62,651 bases of DNA from Tieghemiomyces parasiticus (lineage: Eukaryota; Kickxellomycota; Dimargaritomycetes; Dimargaritales; Dimargaritaceae), in assembly GCA_027575765.1 (NCBI GenBank), contig JANBPT010000167.1:1-62651 (forward strand). The letters run 5' to 3'. The translations under genes and the position numbers were made by a program. The notes below the pieces were generated by a model. It searched no databases, had not been told where the DNA came from, and saw only the letters and a list, made by a program, of their open reading frames with translations. Shown here one piece after another: positions 23,763 through 35,500 of the stretch; the first letter of the stretch is position 1, and the number at the start of each line of letters is the position of its first letter.

Positions 23763-26134
23763 ATGGCAACCCCACCAGGCCATCCTTCGGCACAGCCCGA
23801 ACCCCGCCGCCGACTACAGGACATCATGGATCACGACGACCAGGACGACTTGACCCTGGGCACTGACCCCGAGACTAGTGGGGACGAAGTTGATGGTGTC
23901 TCAGTAGCGGCTGCGAGTCGGGCCACGGCCGCCCCGGTCCTTGGCGAAGACGGCCAGCCGTTGTACTGTACGGAATGTCAGGATCAGGGCGCGGATGTGC
24001 ACTGCGAACAGTGCGATGAGCTGTTTTGCGAGGTGTGCTGCGCCATGCTGCACCGGACAGGTAAACGCCGGGCACATACATTCCGTCCGTTACGACCCGA
24101 CGCTGCCGGTGAGAGCCTCAATGCCCCAGTAGCGGACCCTACTGCTTCTGCGGCCCAGGCCGAGCCAGGCACCATACCGACCGACCCAGCCCTCAAGGTA
24201 AGCCTACCCACCCGGTCGCACCCGTGCCGGCCTCCGCGTTCGCTCCCCCCTTTTTTTTTAATACTACCCGGCAGCCACCCCCCATTTTTACTGTTCGATG
24301 TTCCACTAAGATGCCCTTAGGCTAACTAACCTTAAGTTTTGTTTTTCTCTCCGGATTACCCGCGACTCGAAACAATTGACAGGTTGCCGCCTCCGAGGTT
24401 GATTTCAACGCTGTTAGCGGCGAGGTCACGTTCACGGATGGGGGTAAGGATTTCAGCGCATGGATCGGCGAGCGGGCCAAGTTCATCCCACTGCGGCTGA
24501 CCCTGGCGGAGCGGAAGTATCTGCGTTTGTTGGAGGCGGCGCTCAACGTGTCCGAGTACACGGACCGCGTGGACATCCTTAGCTACGGTAACAAATCACG
24601 GCGGATGGTAACCCAAATTAAGGATCTGTGTGCCATCTTGTCTGGTCTACTCCTGGCCAGTGACTACCGCGCAGGTCGCAAACTGTTCGAGGACCGGGCC
24701 TTCGCCGAGAACGCCGACTTCTTTGAGGATATCTTTGAGATTGGCCGCCGGCACAAGATTATGAACCCGGAGAAGATGCGCGACGCCTACGGCAAGCTCA
24801 TGTACTTGCTGCAGGACTCCATGATCCCGGAGGTTCAGGACCTGCTCCAGTTCAGCTGCGTGAAACCCGTCACCACCGTCCACTCGTACCTCGAGGATCT
24901 GGGCGGGATCGATCTGCTGAAGGATCCACTAGTAGCGGTGGCGACGCGTGAGATTATTGCTGACGGCAAGCCCCGGCCGCGGATCCAGGCCGAGACCCGG
25001 CAGAAAGAGCAGGCCGTAGAGACCCTGTGCCGCAAGTACGCGAGCGCCGACCTGCCCAAGGAGGCCATTCGCCAATGCCTTTATAGCATCGGTGACAACC
25101 ACAGCTACCTGCGCACCAACCGCGACCCGTGCGATAAAGTACTGTCTTACTTGGCCCGCTACTTCTCACCGGACAATGTTGAGCACGCCGACTTTTCGCT
25201 GGCCATCGCCCACGGGCGCAGCGGGGCCCGCCTCTCGCACGACCACAGCACCCAGTACCACTACGTCAAGCAGACCCTGTCGCTATGGCGCGAGGTGGCC
25301 CACGAGATGTTCATGCTATGGAGTCTGGCCGACCAGGACCTACTTTCGGCCCGGAACCCGTACCGGCTGAAGGACACAGGTCAAGGACTCAACCGTGTCC
25401 AGGCCAGCCCGCGCGTGTCACGGGCCATCCACACCATCCTGCACCGCGCCCAAAAATCTGCCGGGTACTGGGTGGGTTCGTCGGTGGTCCACCTAGCCGA
25501 CCACAATGTCCCTAACGCCCTCATGTTCATCGACAAGTACAACCAGGTGGCCAGTATCCTTAACCCAGTCGTGACCTGTCTACAGTACCTGGACACCCTA
25601 CCAGCCGCCCTCAACATTACCGAAAATGGTAACCATGGCGATGGGATCCCCCGCCCCGCCGCGCCCGGTGCGGAGGGTAATGGCACGTCAACTGGTGGGG
25701 TCCCTGTCCATACGGGCACGCCCTACGGTAACGCGTCAGCCAACTCTTCTACGAGCTCCTTCTTCGCCAACCTTTCCTCCACGATCTCGAGCACGCTGAC
25801 CTCGACCTTCGGCGGCCACGCCGGCAACGGTACGGGCTCCAGCACCACTGGCCCCATCTATACTCAACCCCACTACCGTCAACACGCCCAGGGCCTCTAC
25901 CAGTACATTGTTCAGACCTTCGGCAGCGTTGAATCGTGCAAGAAACTGATCCTCGCTGACTTCTTCCGCTATGCCTTTGACGGTTCCGGGGGTGACAACT
26001 TTTACGACGCCGGGTCGTGCATCGACGGCCGCCTCACATCCGCCTGGAATTGGTGCTCACAGATCGAAAAGAAGCCGTATTACCCGGTGTTCCTTTTGTC
26101 CGGCTTTGTAGGATTTAACGGCGAGGGGTACTGA
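23763..26134 (+). CDS. UPF0652 (DUF2009) protein with B-box-type zinc finger
   Basis: Two exons, 23763-24197 and 24383-26134, joined in phase 0 (donor GTAAGC, acceptor GACAG), give about 728 aa. Residues 69-106 form a B-box/FYVE-like zinc finger (YCTECQDQGADVHCEQCDEL, FCEVCCAMLHR, then a His). From residue 146 the protein follows the DUF2009 family found in most eukaryotes and in fission yeast: FIPLRLTLAERKYLRLLEAA, NVSEYTDRVDI, KIMNPEKMRDAYGKLMYLLQ, then a C-terminal part with DHNVPNALMFIDKYNQV and FFRYAFDGSGGDNFYDAGSC. A Gly/Asn/Ser/Thr-rich insert (about 510-600) separates the last two conserved blocks. The molecular function of this family is not known; the zinc finger suggests protein interaction, possibly ubiquitin-related. 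Confidence 0.88.
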
Positions 26135-26413
26135 CGTGGCGGCGACGTTGGACCCCGACATACAGTAGATGGGTCTCCCTATCTTACCCTCTCCTTTGAC
26201 GATTATAATACCATCCACACGCTTATGCGCTCGGGCAATAAATGCAATTGCTAGACACCGATTGACAAGGCGGCTCCAGAAGATGAACGTATTTTATTTT
26301 GTTAAACCCAATACATACCGGATAAAATTTAGTGCTGAAACCACTGGCAACTACCTCCTCCTGGCAAGGTCTTTTCGTCATGTGGGCTTGACAATTGACG
26401 TATGGAGAACGGT

Positions 26414-28317
26414 TCAGTGGCGGGGATGCTGCGCTGTAGTGCCCGGGGGTAGTGAAGCGGCAACGTGTCTTTCCTGGTGGCGCGCCCGGCGGAGGTGCAG
26501 CCACGTCATGAGGTGACGGGGGTCGTTGACCTTAAACAAAAGCATGAATTCCTAGGCAGGGTGTGCATGACGGGGGGGGGGGGTTGGTGACGTTTGGAGG
26601 AGGGGGGAGGGAACACGGGCAGTTAGGATCCAATTCGATATGCAAGGGGCGCGAGAGTAGGTACCAGGACATGACAGCCCGACCTTAAATAAACCGGGGT
26701 ACCAAATCCCTTTCTTTCGTAGTGCTACCACCCATCATAATTACTTACCTTGATTAGGTAGCGGCAGTCGCTGTCGACCAAGTCGTCCACCTTCCATAAT
26801 TGATATTTCCAGTGTAGCTTGTCGTGGTGGATAAAGGCCCGCGTGAGTTGGGTCTTATTCGGCGGTATGGCCGCTGCTGTCGATTCGGCCGGAGACATGG
26901 CTACTACATCGTCGCGTCGGGCACCGGGGTGGTTAAAGGCGTGCAGTCGCAGTTTGAGGAGATCGTTCTCGCGTCGCAGTGCGGCTACTAGTGCCTCCTC
27001 CGCCATCGTACTCGGCGGAGCCTTATCCGCCATGGCGGGTGGTTGCGTTGCAGCTACTAAAACGCATCCGCCGTCGGTATGGCTGGAGGCCGCACTGGGC
27101 AGCTGGTGGTGATTGCGGGATGAGTTCTGATCGTCAGAGCTAGAGCCACGCGTAGGGAAGTGTTGTGCTTCAGGACGGTGTCCGGTGGCGTGGAGGTCCG
27201 CTAGTCGAGCCTCGTAGGCTCCGACCACCTGCTGGAGGATATCCCGGAGGGCCGCATCCGACAGTGATGCGCTAGCCTCATGTGTGGCTGGATGTCGGTA
27301 GTACTGATCGATGACCACCGCTAGCTTCCGTTCGCGCTGCAAGGCCTCCTGGGCATGACGCTCGCGCACCTGAGCCAGCTCAAGCTGCAGTTGAAGGACT
27401 TGGTGTTGGAGATCTGCGGTAGTTGGATGGGCTTCGCCGCCTACTAGGTTCGGACTTGGGTCCTGCGGTGGTGTGGGGTGGTGCGATGGAATAACCGGGC
27501 ATGAGACTGTAGCTCGCTCCGGGGGATCCCTAACACGGGCTTGCGTCATATTGGCTGAATCAAGATCCAGCCTAGCCAAGGATGACGATAACGGTCGATT
27601 CCTGTGGTCTTGTGTTGTGGACTGGGGCTGGGAGCCTTTTGCAATGTGAGCGGTGGAGTCGGCCGTGGAGGATCGGTGTGATGCCGCTCTAACCGTGCTC
27701 GTGGCGGTAGTATATGCGCGGGTCGACCTGGGCCGCCGTGACGGGGCGCTCGTCGACGAGGACGATGATGCTCGTATGGAGCCCGCTCGGGATGATGTCG
27801 TAAAGGATACGGCAGCCGTGGCGGAGGTCGCAATGGCCGAGTAAGCCTCGGCATACGCCAGTGTTCCCCGGTCGTTGACGCCCGCGGGCCGGCCCGAAAG
27901 CGGAAACTGAAACTGAAACTCCGATCGCTCGACGCGGTCACCACCGGTCGCGAGGACGTTTGGTTCCGCGCCTTTCCGGCCAAGTAATTTGTCGACAGGC
28001 TCGCGGTCTGGAGGTGGCAGGTTTGGGTGGGCTAGGCTGACCAGGGAGGTCCAATGGCTATCAAAAGAGTCGCTGCCGTCGTACTCCGGGTTCAGCGCTG
28101 TCGGCCCACCGGTCGCTGGCGGATAGTATTGTGGTGCCGATTCCGAAAGTAGTGGGCCCCCTGTAGGGTGCGCCAGCGAGGTACACCGACTGATGTCGGA
28201 AAGGTCGGCGTCGCTTTGGGAGAGGAACGCGTCAAGTGGGGGCGTCAGGTTGGGGTGCCGACTGCTGCACGCCGACGCGTCCAAGATACTGAATGTGGGC
28301 TTACGGTGTGATTCCAT
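26414..28317 (-). CDS. Coiled-coil, Ser-rich protein of unknown function
   Basis: Two exons: 28317-26749 (523 codons, phase 0, donor GTAAGT) and a short last exon 26551-26414 after a poly-C tract and CCTAG acceptor, giving about 568 aa. The N-terminal half is disordered and Ser/Thr/Pro/Arg-rich. Two coiled-coil stretches are visible: about 300-335 (LQHQVLQLQLELAQVRERHA) and about 440-460 (VAALRRENDLLKLRLHAF). The C-terminus is basic and aromatic: HHDKLHWKYQLWKVDDLV, YLIK, then across the intron EFMLLFKVNDPRHLMTWLHL and a short tail. The last 90 residues look like a folded conserved domain, but I cannot name it. A cytoskeletal or centrosomal scaffold is a guess from architecture only. Confidence 0.6.
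26572..26583. repeat. G12 homopolymer acting as intronic pyrimidine tract
   Basis: Twelve consecutive G on the plus strand, so C12 on the transcribed minus strand, about 20 nt before the proposed CCTAG acceptor of the coiled-coil gene's last exon. Confidence 0.6.
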
Positions 28318-29560
28318 GGCCGCACCAAGTTTGAAATGAGGACGAATGGAGGCGGTAGGCTTTGGAGGGGGGACCTAACGCAGGCAAAAAAAGGAGAAGA
28401 GTAGCAAGAGGTTGGCGGGAGTCGTCCGGAAAATAACAAGACCACTAGGACTGCCCCAAGGCGGGATTGTAAAGGGGCTGGAGGGCAGTCCGGGTTGGTA
28501 AAATCGCCCGTCGGCATTCGTGGTGACACGGTCTAAAACACCCTTCGCATGGGCTGGAAATGCGCTAACGGCCTACTGTCTCGAAGTTCGGCAAAGGCCA
28601 AACCAAGCTACATTCCGCAGGGCTGGTTTAGTTGTAGCATTTCAGTTACCGTATTACACCAGCCTCCATCCTTGCATGGGAGTGACTGTTGTAGTGAGCG
28701 CAGGAAGCCGGCAATAGCCAGCAAGTCCTGCAGGTCCCCTTACACTGAGCCACGCTAACAGTAGAGTCGGACACAATGCAGGCCATCAAGGGTTGGCAAC
28801 GGCCACATTGGTTGGAGCAAGTGGAGCAATACCAATGCTGTGTGATCAATAATTCCCTAAGTTACCCGCGATAGAATCTTCGGCCGGTCGGTCATCCTTC
28901 GGGAAGAAGAGGGACACAGACGACTCCACCGTCATGCCGAGGCTGGTCGCAGCCGTGGAGGGCCAGCAGAGGCCAGCGGACCTTGTGGTCTCGGGTGACA
29001 CGACGGTTAGACTCGCTACCGGACCAGTGATAGCCCTGGCCTGGCATATGCGAACTACGATTGTCCTTTGAGCTCATTTTTTCCAGCCGCCTAACCATCA
29101 CCAAGCCAAAGGTCTGCTAAACCAGCCGCCGACGAACCACGCGTGACAAACCAACCGGGAATTCTGAGATAACGGCAGGTGGTCAACGGAAGCCTTGTCC
29201 GAAAAACGCCACAGACAGCCCTCTCCTTTCCCCTCCTATTTCTGTTTGCGCCTAAAGCCTCGCTGTCGTTCGATCTAACCGGTATCCCAGATGCGCTACA
29301 CCGAACCAGCTGGGCTAAGCAGGCACGCATCCGCCTCCAGATTCGTTTAGCGACGCCTGCAAAGGGCGGACTCCCCTCTCGTCACGACCTTTGGCTTGTG
29401 TAACCGCCCAGCCACCGTGGCAGAGATTCGCAAATGCCATCACCTTAGAGAGGATAGGTATGGTTTCTTTCTCGCCCCCCGACAGCTAAAGCGTAGTGGG
29501 ACTGCTCTTTTCTTGATTTGGCCGAGCTGGTCAGATTGAATCTCCCCCAACTGAACAGCG
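28318..29560. other. Divergent intergenic interval
   Basis: Lies between the divergently transcribed coiled-coil gene and the secreted Ala-rich gene. Only short open frames without domain support are present; no RNA gene was seen. Confidence 0.4.
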
Positions 29561-29568
29561 TATTTAAT
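29561..29568 (+). promoter_or_regulatory. TATA-like box TATTTAAT
   Basis: TATTTAAT about 200 bp upstream of the ATG at 29764. Confidence 0.4.
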
Positions 29569-29763
29569 CTCGCCTGCGCGCCCCCTCCCATCCAGCATCC
29601 CTACTGATCCCTCGTCCCTACCTGGAACCCAAACATCGTGACATCTTTTTGGCTTACTTTAATTCTGACGCATATCCCTTCCGGCTGGTCCAATTTCGCT
29701 TTGAATTCCCCGTTTACGCTTGTATACAAGTCACTCCATTCCCTTCTGTTTTCCTCTCTCGCA

Positions 29764-30264
29764 ATGAAGCTCACTCTTAGTGCTGCCCTGCTGGTCATCG
29801 TTCTAGGTGCCGTCTCGGCCGCCCCCACCCAGCAAGCCGCCGCCGCCCCCACCGTTACCGTGACGGCCTCTGGAACCACCCCTGCTGCCACCGTGACCAC
29901 CGGGCCCCCTACTAACGCTCTTGCTCCTGCTGCCGCCAACGTTGAAACGGTCGGCAAGGCGGTTGGTGCCAGTCTGACGAACGTAGGTACCAATGTTGCC
30001 AATCTCGGCCAAGAGCTCGGCAACGCTGCCAACCTTCTCAGCGCCGGTATCGGCAACGCCATTGGTTGGAACGGGCCCATCCCCTACAAGAAATGGCAGA
30101 TGGAGTGGAACAACAAAAAGATCCTGATGCAAAACCAAGTGCACCAGGCCACCAACGTTTTTACCCAGCCGATCCAACAGATTAAGCAAGGCTTTAACAC
30201 ACTCGCCAGCCAAGTTGGTAACGCGTTTAGAGTTCCACAGGTTGCTGTCCCGCCTCGCCGTTAG
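29764..30264 (+). CDS. Secreted Ala-rich protein, 166 aa
   Basis: Single exon. Signal peptide MKLTLSAALLVIVLGAVSAA, probably cleaved after SAA. An Ala/Thr/Val/Pro-rich low-complexity region (to about residue 60) is followed by a segment of likely amphipathic helices (VETVGKAVGASLTNVGTNVA, NLGQELGNAANLLSAGIGNA). The C-terminal part has conserved-looking aromatics (IGWNGPIPYKKWQMEWNNKK) and ends in a basic PPRR. No cysteines; no family recognised. The helices with Gly/Ala/Asn spacing resemble surface-active or cell-wall peptides, but this is speculation. Base use is C-ending at third positions, as in well-expressed genes of the window. Confidence 0.75.
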   Translation: MKLTLSAALLVIVLGAVSAAPTQQAAAAPTVTVTASGTTPAATVTTGPPTNALAPAAANVETVGKAVGASLTNVGTNVANLGQELGNAANLLSAGIGNAIGWNGPIPYKKWQMEWNNKKILMQNQVHQATNVFTQPIQQIKQGFNTLASQVGNAFRVPQVAVPPRR

Positions 30265-30501
30265 AGAGTCCACACTTTTCTAAATTTCGCATGCTACGGC
30301 CTTAACTGGTTCATAGCTTACCAAAGGACACAGGTATCCTATCTCCCACTCCCACCCGCCCTAAATTCCTAGTCTTGTGTACCTCTACTTCCAAACCGCT
30401 TAACATGCTTACTTGTGTGAATATATGACAACGCTATGCATTAAAACCGCCCGCTTCGCAATCTGGACACCGCCATGCGCTAACTATACAACTCCCAGGT
30501 C

Positions 30502-30518
30502 ATATATATATATATATA
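30502..30518. repeat. (AT)n microsatellite
   Basis: About eight AT units in the short convergent interval between the secreted Ala-rich gene and the first hydrolase paralogue. Confidence 0.8.
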
Positions 30519-30570
30519 AATAAAACACAGCGATACTTTCTCAATACGGCTAACGGGTCGCATGTGAATC

Positions 30571-32228
30571 TCAAAGCTTCGCCCTCAACTCCAGCCTCGC
30601 CCGGACGTCGAATGCATGCTGCAAAAAGCTGACTAGAACCTGGGCCACGGTATCTGGACTCTCCATCAGTAAGAGGTGGCTAGAGGCCTTGGCCACCGCG
30701 GCGTCCGACAGCAGGGACGCTGAGGCATGCGCCCGAGCGAACTTATCGTTGGGGCAGGCGGTGGACCACTCTCCGAGCAGGAAGCGAACCGGGCAGATTA
30801 TCTCGCCGAGGTGGTCTGTCGTCCATCGGCCGTCAATATAGCCTCCGCGGTAGGTGGCGAACTCGTCGCGTGGATGGCATTTGAGGTGGATACTCGCTGG
30901 GGCACACGGTCGATTAGTATTACCCGACGAAGGTTGAGAGCTCTGTGGGGCTGACGTGGTCAGCGCATGGGCGCGATATAGTCGGCGGACGCGTGGGTCC
31001 CACTTTCGGAAATAAGGATGGCGGGCAACATGCTGGTCGGCATGATCGGCACTGGGCCATGCGGCTTTGCGTCTGAGGATGTAGTTGAAATTTGCCTGCT
31101 CGAATGCAAGTAAGTCGTAGGCCAGAACGGGCTCCATCGCCAGGATTGCATCAAGGAGGGCCGGACGCATGAGCTCGGCCAGGAGGCTGATAGAGCGGAG
31201 AATGGGTAGTCAGGGGGGGGTCCAAAATCCGTTAGTTTTCGCCTTATTAGACAAGGTACGACATGAGCACCGACGCCTTGAAATTCAAGTGGACAGTCTC
31301 CTTTGACATGGGTGACGGATTGACCATCGATAGACGGGTACTATGAAGTGCACCGTACAATACCATTGGCAACTTTACAAGAGTAACCCGTCCTCCCCAA
31401 TATCGATTCTCGGCCTCCCTCCCCAGAAATAGGCAATGCATGCTACCAATTTCTTGATCCAGGCACTTCCCTAGAGCAGAACCCTATTATGAACTATACA
31501 CGGCCTTACAGCTACTTACAGCGTCGTGGCTCCGAAAGAATGGCCTACGCCCACGAGAGCCGAGCGAACCTGGAGTTGTTCTAGCACATCGATGATATCG
31601 GCCGCGGCGCTAAACCAATTAGTCGGAGATTCCTGGGCTACGATTGGACAGACATTTGGATAGAAAGAGACCGGGGGGAGGTATGCGTCAATGGTGTCAA
31701 AATGAAGCCGATATTAGTCAATATGGGCGTGGTACATGTAATGCGACGGGTTGGTGACTAAAGTATAGTGGCGTACTCACACTTTCCCGTCAGCTTGGCA
31801 CGATTAAGAATGGCGCTGTCCCCATGGTTCCACGCGTCGATGGCCAAAATCCGGTCAATGTACCACACCACGGATGTGCCCAACGTTGTTGTCTCGAACA
31901 GGCCTGCAACGTGGCCGTTATCATTCGTAAAGTAGGTACATTCTCGTGCCCGAGTCGACCCGTTGGCAGTCGTCATGGCCTCCGCGCTGCTCAGAGGCAA
32001 GGCCTCGAGCATTGGTTCCCAGAGTTCCTTATGAAACCCGGTCGCATGGGCCAGAAGCAAGGTCACCGGTTTGGCCTGAAGTCCCGCACTGGCTACCGGT
32101 TGCCCTGATGGCGGTGTAACTCTCGTCCAAGGGTGGTGGCGAGTAACGAACTCTTTGACTGCTAGAAATCGGTCGTTGCGGCTTGAGTGAAACGTGAGGG
32201 AGGTGACACTAAAACGGTCCATATCCAA
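30571..32228 (-). CDS. Alpha/beta hydrolase, Lpx1-like, paralogue A (ends AKL)
   Basis: Exons 32228-31781, 31637-31520 and 31186-30571 (phases 1 and 2) give about 393 aa. Family blocks: MDRFSVTSLTFHSSRNDRF at the N-terminus, VTLLLAHATGFHKELWEP (oxyanion region), AIDAWNHGDSAILN, nucleophile elbow VGVGHSFGATTL in exon 2, and the catalytic His in SHLLLMESPD. The usual Asp after strand 7 (GExD) is replaced: GEWSTACPN. The protein ends ELRAKL; AKL is a good type 1 peroxisomal signal. The fold and C-terminal signal match fungal peroxisomal hydrolases of the Lpx1 type; the substrate is unknown. Exon 2 is 15 nt longer than in the three paralogues because the phase-compatible acceptor (CGTAG) lies upstream of the expected site. 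Start is MDMDRF or the inner MDRF. Confidence 0.8.
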
Positions 32229-32586
32229 AGCAATCCTCCTGAAGAATGTTTAACTATGTGACCATTAACCAGGCCGTTGGGTGTGAGCTGTTGGATAAAG
32301 GCGCCTTTCGGAAATAAAAGTATACAGAACCTTTGAAGAGAGGGTAGGTACAATCCACCGGTTAGCCGCGCCAGCCTACTGTCGATGGCATTTGCTTGAA
32401 TTGTGGTCGGTGACAGCTCTGAGTAACCCGGATTAAGAATGGCGAGTAAAATAAGACTGGTGTAGTAATACTAAGAAGGGCATGGCCTGTAGAGAGGCAA
32501 GCAAGAGTTGTAGTACCGGCGGGGAATTAATTGTACCTCACTAAAATACATCGAGACGGCTTGAAAGGTGGAGCCCCTCATTCAAA

Positions 32587-32593
32587 CTTTATA
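32587..32593 (-). promoter_or_regulatory. TATA box TATAAAG
   Basis: TATAAAG on the minus strand, about 360 bp before the ATG of hydrolase paralogue A; more distant than in the other genes, so less certain. Confidence 0.3.
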
Positions 32594-35500
32594 CGGAAAC
32601 CGTCCTGTAGTACAACCGTGGAGATACCTCAGAGCAGTGAATCGAGCAGCTCGAAGTGGTCTTGAGGCGTGAACTTTTCTACCTGAAAGATTTATGTACC
32701 CCAATGTCGGCCCTACTAAATAGCCGCCCGTCCAAGTACGGTTCCATATAACGGATGTTCGACCGCCGCAGCATCACGAAAACCGACACAATTGTATCTA
32801 ACGATTCGTTCGGCCTGACATGCCTACGTCTCACATGAAACAATATACTCTGTAGCTTCCATTCCTTTAGCCAGGCTAAAAGATGCTGCGATGACGTCTT
32901 GGCGTACATAACACCAAATCAAGTGAAGCAGTTTTCCTGAGTAAGCACATCCAGGGAAGGGACGCTTCCGCATCGACCCACAAGATGTCGCCGCTGACAC
33001 CACCATAGTTCCCACGATAACAGTCAGAGACATTGAATCACACGATCAATCTAACCATTTAGGCGGGTGGAGTTGCTAAGTTCTAAAACTTGTTTACCCT
33101 TTACCCTTGATCATACGTTCCTATAGCCTGCATGTGGCCAACTCGCCCTTGGAAGGAGTGCCCAATACGGAGAAGAAGTAGTAGGAGGAATAGCCCGGGC
33201 GTACAGCGTATCTATCAAGGTCCACCGCAAGGGCCGCCTACTGTCCCACGGGTCAGTTTCGCATCCAGTACGGGGTTCACTATAGTCAATGAACAGACAT
33301 ACAATGGATGGACGAATGCGGCGCAAATTGAGAGAGGGAGCAGCGTGACTTGAAAGTCGGACCTCTGTCGCTTAGTAGACACGATTTTCTGGCATGTGGC
33401 GGTGCTGCTATGGGACATCCGTGTAATACAAGCCGACAAACCACTACATATACCATGAAAGTTCACCTACGACGTGCCGCAAAGTCAGGCATATTTCAAC
33501 TCTGGAATTTCAACAAACGGGGCAGTTCAGCATACTATTCGGAAACGTAAGGATTAGCCATGGTCAGTTCGCTAACAGTGGAGATGGAGTACCACATTTT
33601 CACAATACGCTGCCAATTTTTCCCACCACCCTATAGCCTGGTGCGGAGCCGGAGGCTGGCATCCTACAACCAGATAGCCACTGAGAAAGAGGCTTAGCTG
33701 TGAGGCAGCTGCAGAGGGGAATTCCATCGCTAACAGGTAAGGCGACATTTTTTTTGGGCCACATGGACTTCAGATATCAGAGAGGTGGGAGAGTAGGCCG
33801 ATATCATTGCGTAGAGAGATTTATGGTAGAATCCATGTTCGGACCGAATGAAGAGGGGGGCGTCAGGGCGTTATCCAGTGTGTGAAGTAGCTAGTGGCTC
33901 TAGCCAGAATGTGGAAATACTACACTGGAATTTTGTAATACATAATCTAGCACGACATGAAGGTTGCTGGTCCTGGATATACAAGCCAAAGTCGACCTGA
34001 CGCAAACGATAGGCAAGCGGCCATCTGCATGCGAGCATGAATATTGTTGATTTGGAAGCATAGAAGTGCCCATGCGAATCGCATGGCTGTGGGTGCGAAG
34101 TTATCAGGCTGAGTGAGGGTGGAGAGTGCCATGAATCTGTATGGATGATTTGTTGCTCTACACTCAACTGTGGTCCCTTTGGTCTTCAATACATGGCCCC
34201 AACTTGCCAAAGTAAGGAAGAGGACGCTAGTGCCCATCTGGTCGTCAGGCAGGAGGGCGGCCCAGTATATTTGAATTTGTAGAATGTCTCTAGTCCTACA
34301 TCACCAGACACTCTTGACGGTCAAGATTCGCCTCCTGCCGTCTGGCCGTTAGCATGGCTGCATAGGGTATCGGCGTAAATAATCATCGGTCGGTATAGAT
34401 AGTGAATCGGCCAAAACTGTACCAAGCAGTTATTAGGTATACGGCCAGCACTATGCGCATGTGCAGGCCATAATAGGTGGAAATTTGGCCACAGGCGTGC
34501 TAAGCTCTCCCAAAAATGGACAAATGAGATAGAGTGGTCGAGTGAAGTTTCAGAAGATGGGTTGGACTAAACGCCCACGACAATATCACCCAAGATGATA
34601 TTGCTACTATCAATGGGCTTTCCTAGCTGGAGCGACCGAGACCCGTAGTCCTTCTGAATCAAAAGAGACAGTTAACACATCACTGTATGCAAGAAACTGA
34701 GCAGAGGATAGGTAGCTTGGCCACTATCCCAAACGCAGATCTGTGAACTTACGTGTAATCTAGGACAAGCTTTAACCGGCCATCTTTAACGCCTTTCCTA
34801 TGCCTGTACCCTCCTCCTCCTCTCCGACCCTGGCGCAGGTAATGATCACTATTATTGCCTGCACGACACTTTATTTAGCCAAAAACGATATATAATAGAG
34901 GGGGGCCAGCGAGCTGGTTGCAACGATATTGGGTAAAGAGAACCCCGAAGAGAAAATTGAGAAAAGGATAATCCGCGCGCAGCATAGCGGGGAGTGCAGT
35001 CGTGGGGTAAAAGGTTAGGGTGGGAGAGCCCCAATGAAAAGAGAGCAAACGGTGGTCTGCAGTACCGACTGGCCCTATATTGAGCAATTGTCGTTGAACA
35101 AATATGGTGGTGTCCCCGCTAAAGGGGGACACCGTTCCATTATGTGACAGCTTCAAAACCCACGCAGCTATTGGTGCCGGCTGCTGAGCGACCTATACCC
35201 TGACCCATCTCGGACTCCCTACAATCCGCGGGACTACGCACTCAACTAGTTCGCTCTTCACCTTGGATAAATTTACAACCTCTTTACATGCTTTCCCTCT
35301 GTCGCTGGCCAGCACGCCAGGCTCCCCTTACACGAATAGTAGTATCTATACTGCGTGTTACAAGTAAGGCATGGTAAACACATCACTCATCCCTCCCTCT
35401 CTGCTGCACTCCTCACATACTCACTTCGGATTGGGAATCACTAGATAGTTGCAATTTAGGAGTCGCGAATCAATCTTATCCGACGGTAGGTGGCACGGAG

